Below, piece after piece: positions 37,358-46,120 of a stretch of 53,669 nucleotides of DNA. Below the pieces are notes generated by a model, which was not told where the DNA came from, made no database searches, and saw nothing but the letters and a program-made list of their open reading frames with translations. The position numbers were made by a program, and so were the translations under genes. Every line of letters starts with the position of its first letter. The stretch's first letter is position 1. Source of the stretch: Bordetella parapertussis (lineage in GTDB: Bacteria; Pseudomonadota; Gammaproteobacteria; Burkholderiales; SG8-41); contig CAMDSO010000012.1 of NCBI GenBank assembly GCA_945906935.1, positions 1 to 53,669 on the forward strand. Reading direction: 5' to 3'.

Positions 37358-38412
37358 CGCGCGCCTCCGCGCGATTCGGGCAGCGGCAGCGAGACCGGTT
37401 CGTTGCGTTCGGCCGACAGGTCGGCGGCGACGTAGACCTCCATCACTTGGCGCGCTTCTTCGGGCTTGACCATGACCTCGCGGTCGCAGGCGCAGGCCTC
37501 GATGAAGTGCACGGTTTCTGGCGCCATCGCGCCGGCGAAGGTGTGTTCCACCCATTCGCCCGGCATCGTCGACATCGGATGCACAATGCCGGTCTTCATA
37601 GTAGTCAGGTGATTTTCGCGGTGTGTGTCATCGATGATCAGCGCACCTTCGGTGCCGATGAATTCGATCCAGGTCATCGAGAAATTCGGGTAGGCGGGCG
37701 GCAGGCTCCAGCCGGCGCCAACGACGAACGACATGCCGGTGTCCATGGTTACGGTGATGTATTGCGTGTCGGGGAAATCAGCGCCGGTAGCTTCGCGCAT
37801 GGCGCCATAGTTGACCTGCGAATACACGCGCACCGGTTTGGCCGGCTGCAAGCACCAGAGGATGAAGTCCAGGTCGTGGGTCGCTTCCATCGCCGCCGGC
37901 GACAATTTGGTGCGGCTATTAATTTTTTTGCCCAGACCACGGCCGATATGCCGGCTGACCAGTGCGCTGACCGGTCTGCCGAGCGTGCCGTCGGTGGCAC
38001 ATTTGTGCACATAGGCGAATTTCGGATTAAAGCGCTGCGAATAACCGATGGTGAATTTGAGATTGTTCTTTTTCGCGATGTGGATCAGGTCATCGGCTTC
38101 ATGCAGTTCGATGGCGATCGGCTTTTCAAGAAATACATGCTTGCCAGAACTTAACGCTTCGCGCGCCATCGGGTAGTGCAACGCTTCGGGCGTGGCCGAA
38201 ATCATCACCGCGTCGATCTCTTTGTTCTCGAGGATCTGCCGATAATCGGCGGTGGCGGTGGCGGGGTTGACCAGTTTGGTCATCTCGGCGAGTCGTTCGG
38301 GTCGCGTTTCCGCGATATGCAGGCTCTTAATGAGCGGGTGGCGTACGCAGGTTTCCGCGCGTATGCCCCCGCACCAGCCGGTGCCGATGATTCCCATGTT
38401 CAATTGTTTCAC
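37354..38412 (-). CDS. Gfo/Idh/MocA-family oxidoreductase (first of a pair)
   Basis: The 352-residue protein begins MKQLNMGIIGTGWCGGIRAE. It has the EKP motif in HVFLEKPIAIEL and a catalytic helix ATHDLDFILWCL. It resembles its downstream neighbour in overall plan (GTEGALIIDDTHREN versus GTEGVLTIDDTHRD), so the two arose by duplication. Overlapping genes suggest the products work together, perhaps as successive dehydrogenation steps or a heteromer. It is first in the minus-strand operon ending with the CocE-type hydrolase. Confidence 0.88.
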   Translation of the reverse strand: MKQLNMGIIGTGWCGGIRAETCVRHPLIKSLHIAETRPERLAEMTKLVNPATATADYRQILENKEIDAVMISATPEALHYPMAREALSSGKHVFLEKPIAIELHEADDLIHIAKKNNLKFTIGYSQRFNPKFAYVHKCATDGTLGRPVSALVSRHIGRGLGKKINSRTKLSPAAMEATHDLDFILWCLQPAKPVRVYSQVNYGAMREATGADFPDTQYITVTMDTGMSFVVGAGWSLPPAYPNFSMTWIEFIGTEGALIIDDTHRENHLTTMKTGIVHPMSTMPGEWVEHTFAGAMAPETVHFIEACACDREVMVKPEEARQVMEVYVAADLSAERNEPVSLPLPESRGGAR

Positions 38413-38635
38413 GAGCGTCCTTTCGGTGTTTGCAATATTGACTGTCCGGTGCCGCCCCCGCGTTCAGGCTTGCGATCGTCGTCAGGCTCAACCCAGTCGA
38501 ACGCACGGCGGCGCTAGTTTAGCCTATCGTCCGTCGGGGCGCGTAGCGACTTGCGTCGTCATCCGAGTGCTGCAATCATGGCGGTCTGTGCCACGAAGGA
38601 GTCGCGGCACGTCTTTTTCTTTAACGAGGGTCGGT

Positions 38636-39550
38636 ATGAAAACAACATCAGCAAGCCGCAGCGCGTCCACGGTGGGTGTCGTCGGTCTGGGCATCATGGG
38701 CGGGGCATTCGCCAAACATTTGTCGGCGGCCGGTTTTAAAGTGACCGGTTTTGACATTGCGCCGGCCGCCATCAAGGCGCTGAAAAAACTCGGCGGTGTT
38801 GCCGCTCCCTCCGCCGCCGACGTGGCAGCCAGCCAGAAGATCATCATTACCTCGTTGCCGTCCTATGCGGCGTTTGAGGCGGCGCTGTTTGGCAAGGACG
38901 GCATCGCCGCCGGCGCGAAGCGCGGCACCATCGTCGTCGAGGTGAGCACGCTGCCGCTCGAGCTCAAGGAAGACGCACGCAAGCGCTTCGCTAAAATCGG
39001 CGTCATCATGCTGGATTGCCCCATCAGCGGCACGGGCGCGCAGGCGGCCGCCAAGGATGCGATTGTTTACGCCAGCGGCGATGCGGCCGCCTACAAAAAA
39101 TGCAAAACGATTTTTGCCGGCATGGCGCGCAACACTTACTACTGCGGTAAGTTTGGCGTCGGCTCCAAACTGAAATACGTCGCCAACCACCTTGTCACCA
39201 TCCACAATCTCGCGGCGGCCGAAGCCTTCGTCATGGCGGAAGAGGCCGGTGTCGATGCAAAGCTGATGTACAACGTGATCAAGGACGGGGCGGGCACCTC
39301 GCGCATGTTTGAAGTGCGCGGGCCGCTGATGATCAAGCGCAATTATCTGCCGGCAACCATGAAGGTTGATGTCTATCAAAAAGACATCGCCATCATCGGT
39401 GACTTTGCCAAGACCATCAAAACGCCGACGCCGCTGTTCACGCTGAGCAAGAAATACTATGCCATGGCGATGGCGGACGGTTTTGACAAGCAGGACACCG
39501 CGGTGGTGCATGAAGTGTTGCGGCGCGTCGCGCGCAAAACGAAACGCTGA
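38636..39550 (+). CDS. NAD(P)-dependent beta-hydroxyacid dehydrogenase (HIBADH family)
   Basis: The 304-residue enzyme is related to 3-hydroxyisobutyrate and tartronate semialdehyde dehydrogenases. The Rossmann motif is VGVVGLGIMGGAFAKHL. The substrate loop is DCPISGTGAQA. The catalytic GxxxKxxxN motif is GSKLKYVAN (Lys about 180, Asn about 184). A GAGGG site precedes ATG 38636; the open frame upstream has no site. It diverges from the Gfo/Idh operon and ends at a shared terminator. The exact beta-hydroxyacid cannot be told from sequence. Confidence 0.88.
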   Translation: MKTTSASRSASTVGVVGLGIMGGAFAKHLSAAGFKVTGFDIAPAAIKALKKLGGVAAPSAADVAASQKIIITSLPSYAAFEAALFGKDGIAAGAKRGTIVVEVSTLPLELKEDARKRFAKIGVIMLDCPISGTGAQAAAKDAIVYASGDAAAYKKCKTIFAGMARNTYYCGKFGVGSKLKYVANHLVTIHNLAAAEAFVMAEEAGVDAKLMYNVIKDGAGTSRMFEVRGPLMIKRNYLPATMKVDVYQKDIAIIGDFAKTIKTPTPLFTLSKKYYAMAMADGFDKQDTAVVHEVLRRVARKTKR

Positions 39551-39567
39551 GGCTGGCGGCCTGTCTT

Positions 39568-39604
39568 AATAAATGCCCGGCGACGCGGCCACCGGGTATT
39601 TATT
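39568..39604. terminator. Bidirectional terminator between convergent genes
   Basis: A 13-bp stem AATAAATGCCCGG / CCGGGTATTTATT (one G-T pair) around an 11-base loop separates the beta-hydroxyacid dehydrogenase and molybdenum hydroxylase genes. The A/T-rich flanks could serve both directions. Confidence 0.7.
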
Positions 39605-41916
39605 TACTGTTTGCCGCTGGTTTGGGCCGTCTGGATCGCCTGCCATATTTTGGCCGGCGTCAAAGGCATATCGAGATGCGTAATGCCCAAGGGCCGCAGC
39701 GCGTCGAGGACGGCGCTGACGAGGGCCGGGATTGATGCCGTGCAGCCAGACTCGCCCGCACCTTTGGCGCCCAGCACATTACCTGTGCTCGGTTGCGGGC
39801 AGTCGCCGACGTTGATGCGCGGCACGAGGCCGGCGTGCGGCATAAAGTAGTCGCTGAAACTGCCGCTGAGCAGTTGTCCGCTCTGCGGGTCGTAGACGGC
39901 GTGCTCGCCGAACACCTGTCCAGCACCTTGCAGCACCCCGCCATGCACCTGACCTTCAACGATCGCGTGGTTGATGACGTTACCGCAGTCGTCTGCAGTG
40001 GTGTAGTTGATGACCTGCGTGACGCCGGTTTCTGGATCGATTTCCACTTCGGCGACATGGCAGCCGTTGGGGTAGGTGGCGCCGACGCTGGCTTCGGCCA
40101 GCGTGTTCAAGGGATGTGGTTGGTCGTTGGCGAGCCGGCGCGCGAGGTCTTGCAGTGTGATTGTTTGGTTGCCGTCGCGTGAGCGATATGCGCCGTCGCG
40201 ATATTCAACCTGCGAGGGTTCCAGTTCCAGCGCTTCGGCGGCAAATGGTCGCGCCTGATCAATTAATTTTTTCGCCGCAATCTGACAGACGCTGCCGGCG
40301 CCAACCAGCGATCGCGAGCCGCCGCTGAAGTTGCCGATTAGCGGTCGGTCGTAGACGCTCTCGCGCAGGGTGATGTTTTCGCGGTGCACACCGAGTTCCT
40401 CGGCGACGATATCGGTGAATGTCGTTTCATGGCCCTGGCCAGACGACAGGCAAGCGACGAACAAGGTGATGGCGCCGTCTTCTGCAAACTCGATCAACAC
40501 CTGGTCTTTCGGCGCGGCGCCAGGCGCGGTCCCTTCAATCACGGTTGAGAGGCCGATGCCACGCAAGCGGCCGGCAACGCGCGCCGCTTCGCGGCGGACG
40601 GCAAAGCCCTGCCAGTCGGCATCGCGCAGGGCTTGCGCCTGACAGGCGGCGAAATCGGCCTTCTCATAAATCCCCAGCGTTGGCGTCTGATACGGAAAGG
40701 CGTCGGGTGGTATGAAATTGCGGCGGCGAATTTCGTCGCGAGCTAGATTCAAGTCAAGTGCCGCCTGATCGACCAGCCGCTCGATGGCATAAGCCATGTC
40801 GGGCCGGCCGGCGCCGCGATAGGCCGCCACCGGCACGGTGTTGGTAAAGGCCACTTTGAAATCGGCTTCCAGCGCCGGAATCCGGTAGACGCCGGTGGTG
40901 CAGATTGAGGGATTACGCACATGACTATTGGCGGCGGTGGGTGTGAGGTAGGCGCCCATGTCGCAGTTGAAGCGGTAACGCGCGGCGAGAAACACGCCGC
41001 TTTCATTTAGCGCGAGTTCGCCTTCGATGATGACGCCGCGGCCGTGGCTGTCGGAGAGAAAACTCTCCGAGCGCGAGGAAATCCATTTCACCGGCCGGCC
41101 CAATTTTTGTGCCGCAATCATTTGCGCTGCATATTCGGGATAGACGGCGGCGCGCTGGCCGAATCCGCCGCCGTTGTCGTGCAGGTGAAAGCGCAACTTT
41201 TCCTCGGGGATGCCGGTCAACACCGAAAATTGCCAGCGCATCATGGTGATGCCTTGTGAGCAGACCCAGATGTCGTAACAACCGTCGTCGGCGCAATAAC
41301 TGACGAGGCAGGCACGCGGCTCCATCGGGCTCGGCACCACGCGTTGTGACGCGACTTTGACGCGCGCCACATGGACTGCACTCGCGAAAGCCTCACGCAC
41401 CGCTGTGCTGTCGCCGATATGCCAGCTAAAGGCGAGGTTCTGCGGCACGGACTCATGTAATTGCGGCGCGCCGGCTTGCAGCGCGGCCTCGGCATCGACC
41501 ACCACCGGCAGGTCTGCATATTCAACGTCGATGGCATCGAATGCATCCTGCGCGGCGAGCGCGGAGGTGGCGACCACCATGGCTAGCGGTTCACCGACAA
41601 AACGTACCGTGCCGTGTGCGATTACCGGGCGCGGCGGTTTGTGGATGGTTTCGCCGTTGGGCCCCTTGAACGACATCATGTTGGGAAATTGTGTGTAGCC
41701 AGCGGCGATCGCATCCGCGCCAGTGAATATGGCAACAACGCCGGGCTGCTGCAGGGCCGCAGCCGTATCGAGCGACACGATGCGGGCGTGGGCGCGATCG
41801 GCGCGCAAAAAGCCGGCATGCAGTTGCTCGGGCAGATTCATGTCTGATGCGTAACGGCCGCGGCCGGTAATCAGACGCAGGTCTTCGCGGCGGTTTGCCT
41901 TGTGATGTGTGCTCAT
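39604..41916 (-). CDS. Xanthine dehydrogenase-family molybdopterin-binding large subunit
   Basis: Molybdenum hydroxylase catalytic subunit (CoxL/XdhB type), 770 residues. The N-terminal domain starts REDLRLITGRGRYASDMNLP. Molybdopterin contacts are in NGGGFGQRAAVYPEYAA and AYRGAGRPDMAYAIERL. The active-site Glu is in GAKGAGESGCTASIPA (about 722). AYRGAGRPD instead of the AYRCSFR loop excludes form I CO dehydrogenase. The FAD and [2Fe-2S] subunits normally encoded beside it are absent from both flanks. It has its own promoter. Likely hydroxylates an aldehyde, heterocycle or similar carbon; unresolved. Confidence 0.9.
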   Translation of the reverse strand: MSTHHKANRREDLRLITGRGRYASDMNLPEQLHAGFLRADRAHARIVSLDTAAALQQPGVVAIFTGADAIAAGYTQFPNMMSFKGPNGETIHKPPRPVIAHGTVRFVGEPLAMVVATSALAAQDAFDAIDVEYADLPVVVDAEAALQAGAPQLHESVPQNLAFSWHIGDSTAVREAFASAVHVARVKVASQRVVPSPMEPRACLVSYCADDGCYDIWVCSQGITMMRWQFSVLTGIPEEKLRFHLHDNGGGFGQRAAVYPEYAAQMIAAQKLGRPVKWISSRSESFLSDSHGRGVIIEGELALNESGVFLAARYRFNCDMGAYLTPTAANSHVRNPSICTTGVYRIPALEADFKVAFTNTVPVAAYRGAGRPDMAYAIERLVDQAALDLNLARDEIRRRNFIPPDAFPYQTPTLGIYEKADFAACQAQALRDADWQGFAVRREAARVAGRLRGIGLSTVIEGTAPGAAPKDQVLIEFAEDGAITLFVACLSSGQGHETTFTDIVAEELGVHRENITLRESVYDRPLIGNFSGGSRSLVGAGSVCQIAAKKLIDQARPFAAEALELEPSQVEYRDGAYRSRDGNQTITLQDLARRLANDQPHPLNTLAEASVGATYPNGCHVAEVEIDPETGVTQVINYTTADDCGNVINHAIVEGQVHGGVLQGAGQVFGEHAVYDPQSGQLLSGSFSDYFMPHAGLVPRINVGDCPQPSTGNVLGAKGAGESGCTASIPALVSAVLDALRPLGITHLDMPLTPAKIWQAIQTAQTSGKQ

Positions 41917-41972
41917 GGGAGTCTGGTATGTTTCGGAAAAATGCCGCGCGCGGGGTGCGTCGGAGCGGCGCC

Positions 41973-42001
41973 ACTATAAGCGTTTTGGAGGCTGCTGTTA
42001 A
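41973..42001 (-). promoter_or_regulatory. Sigma70-type promoter of the molybdenum hydroxylase gene
   Basis: On the minus strand TTAACA (42001-41996) and TATAGT (41978-41973) are exactly 17 bases apart, each a 5/6 consensus match. The predicted start is about 50 bases before the ATG at 41916. Confidence 0.58.
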
Positions 42002-42160
42002 GGCGTTGGGTGCGCGGTGTAGCGTAGCTGTATTTTTTGGTGCGACCGCAAGGCATGCACCACCATCTTGTTGGCCCAACGCATAACACCTAAACTGCGC
42101 GTCCCGGGGGCACAAGAAGGTGCTGTCGGTGGGAAAATGTCGATGGTGTGCGGAGGATTT

Positions 42161-43114
42161 ATGCGATTCGAGCTGAAAACGTTGGGTGTGTCGGCCTCTG
42201 CGGGCCTCTGTTTATTTGCGGGACTGGCTACTGCCCAGACCTATCCGGCCAAGGTGATACGCTTTGTCACCGCGGCGCCTGGCAGCGCCAATGATTACGT
42301 CGCACGTTTGATTGCGCAGGATTTGTCGCGCACGCTGGGGCAGCAAGTGATCGTCGAAAACCGCGCCTCGCTGGCGCCTGAAGTGGTGGCGAAGTCGCCA
42401 CCCGACGGCTACACCATTTTGCTTAACGGATCGTCGACCTGGCTGCTACCGCTGATGCGGCGTGAAAATTACGATCCGCTCGAAGATCTCGCGCCGGTGA
42501 CCATGGCGGTGACCTCGCCCAACATCCTCGTTGTGCATCCTTCGATGCCGGTGAAGTCGGTGAAGGAGTTGATCGCGCTGGCCAAGGCGCAACCCGGCAA
42601 GCTCAACTATGCGGCGGGCACGCTCGGCGCGCCGCCGCATCTGTCGTCAGAATTGTTCAACGCCATGGCGGGGGTGAATATCGTCCGTATCTCCTACAAG
42701 GGCACCGGGCCGTCGGTGATCGCGCTGGTGGCCGGTGAAGTGCACCTCATGTTTGCCGGGCTCGGTTCGGTGGCGCCACACATTGCCAGTGGAAGGTTGC
42801 GGGCGCTGGCCTCGACGAGTGCGCAAACCTCCGCATTGGCACCGCAACTGCCGACCGTCGCGGCGACGCTGCCCGGCTATGAAGCCGAAACGCTGATCGG
42901 GATTTTTGCGCCGGCCAAAACGCCAGTGGCCATCGTGACCTTGCTCAACACCGAAATTGCGCGTGTGCTCAACCGCGTCGAGATCAAGGAACAGCTGACC
43001 AGATCTGGCATCGAAGTATTGGCTGGCTCACAGGCCGCCGCCTTGGCGATCATGAAGTCTGACATGGGCAAGATGGGCAAGGTCATCCGTGAGTCGGGTA
43101 TCCGCGCGGATTAA
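42161..43114 (+). CDS. Bug/TTT-family solute-binding receptor
   Basis: Periplasmic TctC/Bug receptor, 317 residues. The signal peptide (MRFELKTLGVSASAGLCLFA..) ends before QTYPAKVIRF. The usual first ligand loop is changed to VTAAPGSANDYVAR, lacking the common PPGG. ISYKGTGPSVIALV and VIVENRAS fit the family. GGAGG 5 bases before ATG 42161 fixes the start; upstream in-frame ATG codons lack sites. It diverges from the molybdenum hydroxylase gene, so its ligand may be related to that enzyme's substrate, which is inference. Confidence 0.88.
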   Translation: MRFELKTLGVSASAGLCLFAGLATAQTYPAKVIRFVTAAPGSANDYVARLIAQDLSRTLGQQVIVENRASLAPEVVAKSPPDGYTILLNGSSTWLLPLMRRENYDPLEDLAPVTMAVTSPNILVVHPSMPVKSVKELIALAKAQPGKLNYAAGTLGAPPHLSSELFNAMAGVNIVRISYKGTGPSVIALVAGEVHLMFAGLGSVAPHIASGRLRALASTSAQTSALAPQLPTVAATLPGYEAETLIGIFAPAKTPVAIVTLLNTEIARVLNRVEIKEQLTRSGIEVLAGSQAAALAIMKSDMGKMGKVIRESGIRAD

Positions 43115-43156
43115 CCGGTGGTGGCGGGGTGACAATAGATTAAGAGGCGCGGCGGC

Positions 43157-43663
43157 ATGAAATCAAACGACAACGTGGCGGTGAAAAAAGTACGCAACGG
43201 GCGCGGCCTCGTTGCAATAAGAAACCTGCGGCGCGGCGCATTGGTGGTCGAGATCACCGGCAAGATCGTCAGCGGTGATGAGGTCTGGGAGTATTGGAAA
43301 AAAGACCCGCAGCTAGGCGCCAACTGTTTCCGCTACGACGATGATCATTACATCGACCCCGACGCTACGCTCGGGCAGTATGCCAATCACTCGTGCAACC
43401 CGAATTCCGGCGGCTTTCGTGTTGGCCGCAAACTCTTGATCAAGGCCATACGGCCCATCCTCGCAGGCGAAGAAGTCACGCATGACTATTCAACTTTTCT
43501 GGGCGCGGATGATGTCTGGACCATGCCTTGCAATTGCGGTGAGGCGGATTGTCGCAAGCGTGTGCGTAATGTGGCGAAGCTGCCGCTGGCTACACTGCGG
43601 CGTTACCGGCGTTTGGGCATCGTTCCTGATTTCATCATGGCGACGCGGCGCGCCCAGCGTTAA
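43157..43663 (+). CDS. SET-domain protein, putative lysine methyltransferase
   Basis: The 168-residue protein is almost entirely a SET domain. VRNGRGLVAIRNLRRGALVVEITG forms the N-SET strands, the SAM-pseudoknot motif NHSCNPN is at residues 77-83, and HDY carries the catalytic tyrosine (about 111). A post-SET-like zinc cluster CNCGEADCR follows at about 125-133. All catalytic elements of eukaryotic-type SET methyltransferases are present. Its target in this bacterium is unknown. It follows the Bug receptor gene by 42 bases on the same strand, but a functional link is not obvious. Confidence 0.85.
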   Translation: MKSNDNVAVKKVRNGRGLVAIRNLRRGALVVEITGKIVSGDEVWEYWKKDPQLGANCFRYDDDHYIDPDATLGQYANHSCNPNSGGFRVGRKLLIKAIRPILAGEEVTHDYSTFLGADDVWTMPCNCGEADCRKRVRNVAKLPLATLRRYRRLGIVPDFIMATRRAQR

Positions 43664-43842
43664 TTTGGTGTCCGGAGATTTGTCATTGGATGGGGCTTGA
43701 GCGGGCGGTCAGCGCCCCCAACGCAAGTTGAGCACGCCGTATCGGCGGGCGTTCTACGTGCGACTGCCGGCAAAGAATTGTTTTTGTGAGGGCCTCTATC
43801 GGCCGCGCCCGTTTGTGATTAACCGAACCGGGAAAGTTTTAG

Positions 43843-44920
43843 ATGACATCCTTATTTGAAAAATCGGCCCTGGCGACACTGCCGCTGCAAAACCGGTGCG
43901 TGATGTCGCCGCTGACCCGCTGTCGCGCGCTTGGCAACGTGCCCAATGATTTGATGGTCGAGTATTACACGCAGCGTACTTGCGTTGTTTTGATTGTTAG
44001 CGAAGGAACACATCGCCGTCGGCCAATGGCATCGGTTATGCGCGTATTCCCGGCATTTATTCCGCCGCACACGTGGCAGGCTGGAGCAAGGTGACGGCCG
44101 CTGTGCACGCCAGGGGCGCGAAAATTTTCATGCAGATGATGCATTGTGGCCGCATCGCACATTCGTTGAACGTGCCCGCCGCTGGGCAGATCCTCGCGCC
44201 GTCCGCCGCGGCGGCCGTGGTGTGATGTTTACCGACAGCTCGGGCCTGCAGCCCAATGCGACACCGGTGGCGATGAGCGGGGCGCAGATCAAATCGACGG
44301 TGGCCGAGTACGCACAGGGCGCAAAAAATGCGCTGGATGCCGGCTTCGATGGCATTGAGTTGCACGCCGCCAACGGTTATCTATTGGAACAGTTCATCCG
44401 TCCGACCTCGAATCTGCGAACCGACGTTTATGGCGGATCAATAGCAAACCGCGCGCGCTTTGTGCTCGCGGTGGTCGACGCGGTGGTTAAGGCCGTAGGC
44501 ATGGACAAGGTTGGTATTCGCTTGTCACCCTTTGGTGTGTTCAACGATTTGCCGGATTATCCGGAGTTGGCAGACGAATACGCCGACCTGGCCGTACAGC
44601 TCAACGCACGCGGGCTGGTCTATATACACCTCGTTGATCATGCGTTGATGGGCGCGCCAGCGGTGCCCGCTTCGATCAAGACGATGTTCCGCAAGACCTT
44701 CAAGGGTGCGTTGATTCCGGCCGGGGATTATGACGCCGCGCGCGCCGACAAGGACATCGCCGACGGTCGCTGTGATTTGGTGGCGTTCGGCCGGCCGTTC
44801 CTGGCCAATCCCGATTTTATTGCGCGTTCGAAAGCGGGCGCTGCAATGAATGCACCCGATATGGACACCTTTTATACGGCAGACGCCAAGGGCTATACCG
44901 ACTATGCGGCACTGGGATAA
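43843..44920 (+). pseudogene. Old Yellow Enzyme (NADH:flavin oxidoreductase) gene with two frameshifts
   Basis: Three reading frames together encode a near-complete OYE of about 360 residues. Frame 1 from ATG 43843 gives LPLQNRCVMSPLTRCRALGN and LIVSEGT. Near 44006-44012 it shifts to a frame giving NGIGYARIPGIYSAAHVAGW and the flavin-site MMHCGRIAHS, which hits TGA at 44223. A second shift near 44200-44224 restores the frame giving MFTDSSGLQP, ELHAANGYLLEQF, YGGSIANRARF and GRPFLANPDF to the stop at 44920. Each shift is equivalent to loss of one base. Either this is a recent pseudogene or the assembly has errors; a fragment could still start at ATG 44225. Confidence 0.8.
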
Positions 44921-45133
44921 GCTGGAGTAAGTTGCGCACGACCCGCGCGCAGCCGCACGATTGTGGCAGTCCGCTGCGGCGCGGGTTGTGGAGTGTTGTG
45001 TATGTGCATGCGCGTGCGTTGTGCCGCTCGGTTTGTGTGGGCGCAGGCTTGGACTTTATAGTTATCGACGTTTACGCTAGGCTGTAGTTAAACATCACGC
45101 CGGTTTGAGCCGGTTCAGTTAATGGAGGACGGC

Positions 45134-46114
45134 ATGACATTACTTACGCCCAGCCTGCGGGCCATGTTGGTTACAACCGCTGTTGGTGTACTTTTCTCCA
45201 ATGGATTAGCGGCGCAGACGTGGCCGGCACGGCCGGTGCGCATCATCGTACCGTTCGCGCCCGGCGGCGGTGTTGATACCGTGTCGCGCTTGCTGGCGCA
45301 GAAGCTCACCGAACAAACCGGCGGGGCCTTTGTCGTCGAAAACCGCGCCGGTGGCGGCGGGTTGGTGGGGGCTGATCTGGTGGCGAAGGCTGCGCCGGAT
45401 GGTTATACGCTGCTGACGTCGGCGCCCGAGTTTTCGATCAACCCGAGTGTGAAAAAGAAAATGCCCTTCGATGCGCTGAAGGATTTTGTTTTTGTCTCGC
45501 AGTTGACCTCCGGGCAGTTTCTGCTGGCTGCGCATCCGTCCGTGCCTGTAAAGTCGGTGCGCGAATTGATTGCGCTGGCCAAGCAGCGTCCGGACCGCTT
45601 GAACTATGGTTCGTCTGGAACCGGCAGCATCAATCATCTGGCTGGCGAATTGTTGCAGTCGATGACCGGTATCCGCTGGGGGCATGTGCCGTTCAAGGGG
45701 TCTGGACCTAATCTGATTGGTCTGATGGGGGGCGAGATCGATTTTTCATTTGGCAGTACGACCTCCCTCGTCGATCAGGCGCGTGCGGGCCGGGTGCGTG
45801 GTATCGCGGTCACCGGATCGCAACGTTATGCCGAATTGCCGAATGTACCGACCATCGCCGAGTCTGGCGTGCCGGGCTACAACGTTACCGGCTGGTACGG
45901 GTTGTATGCGCCGGTCGCCACGCCGATCGAGATTGTGCGCAAACTGCATATTGAAACGGTGCGTGGCTTTAGCAGTCCAGAGATACGCGAGCGGCTGATT
46001 AAGGCGGGCAACGATCCGGTGGTGAGCACGCCCGAGGCGTTTGACGCCTTCGTGCGGGTCGAGATTGCGAAATGGGCGAAGGTCGTCAAGGACGCGCGGC
46101 TGACGCTGGAATAA
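45134..46114 (+). CDS. Bug/TTT-family solute-binding receptor
   Basis: Periplasmic TctC/Bug receptor, 326 residues. The signal peptide ends near GLAAQ, followed by TWPARPVRIIVPFAPGGGVDTVSR. VVENRAGGGGLVGADLV and HVPFKGSGPNLIGL are family hallmarks. GGAGG 5 bases before ATG 45134 makes this the start; the ATG at 45122 overlaps that site. It converges on the CysB-like regulator gene with a 6-base gap and no obvious terminator. Confidence 0.91.
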   Translation: MTLLTPSLRAMLVTTAVGVLFSNGLAAQTWPARPVRIIVPFAPGGGVDTVSRLLAQKLTEQTGGAFVVENRAGGGGLVGADLVAKAAPDGYTLLTSAPEFSINPSVKKKMPFDALKDFVFVSQLTSGQFLLAAHPSVPVKSVRELIALAKQRPDRLNYGSSGTGSINHLAGELLQSMTGIRWGHVPFKGSGPNLIGLMGGEIDFSFGSTTSLVDQARAGRVRGIAVTGSQRYAELPNVPTIAESGVPGYNVTGWYGLYAPVATPIEIVRKLHIETVRGFSSPEIRERLIKAGNDPVVSTPEAFDAFVRVEIAKWAKVVKDARLTLE

Positions 46115-46120
46115 CCGGCG

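Noticed and set aside
38413-38635. Possible promoter for the Gfo/Idh operon (TAAACT on the minus strand at 38521-38516)
   Set aside because: No acceptable -35 at 16-18 bases, so not listed as a feature.
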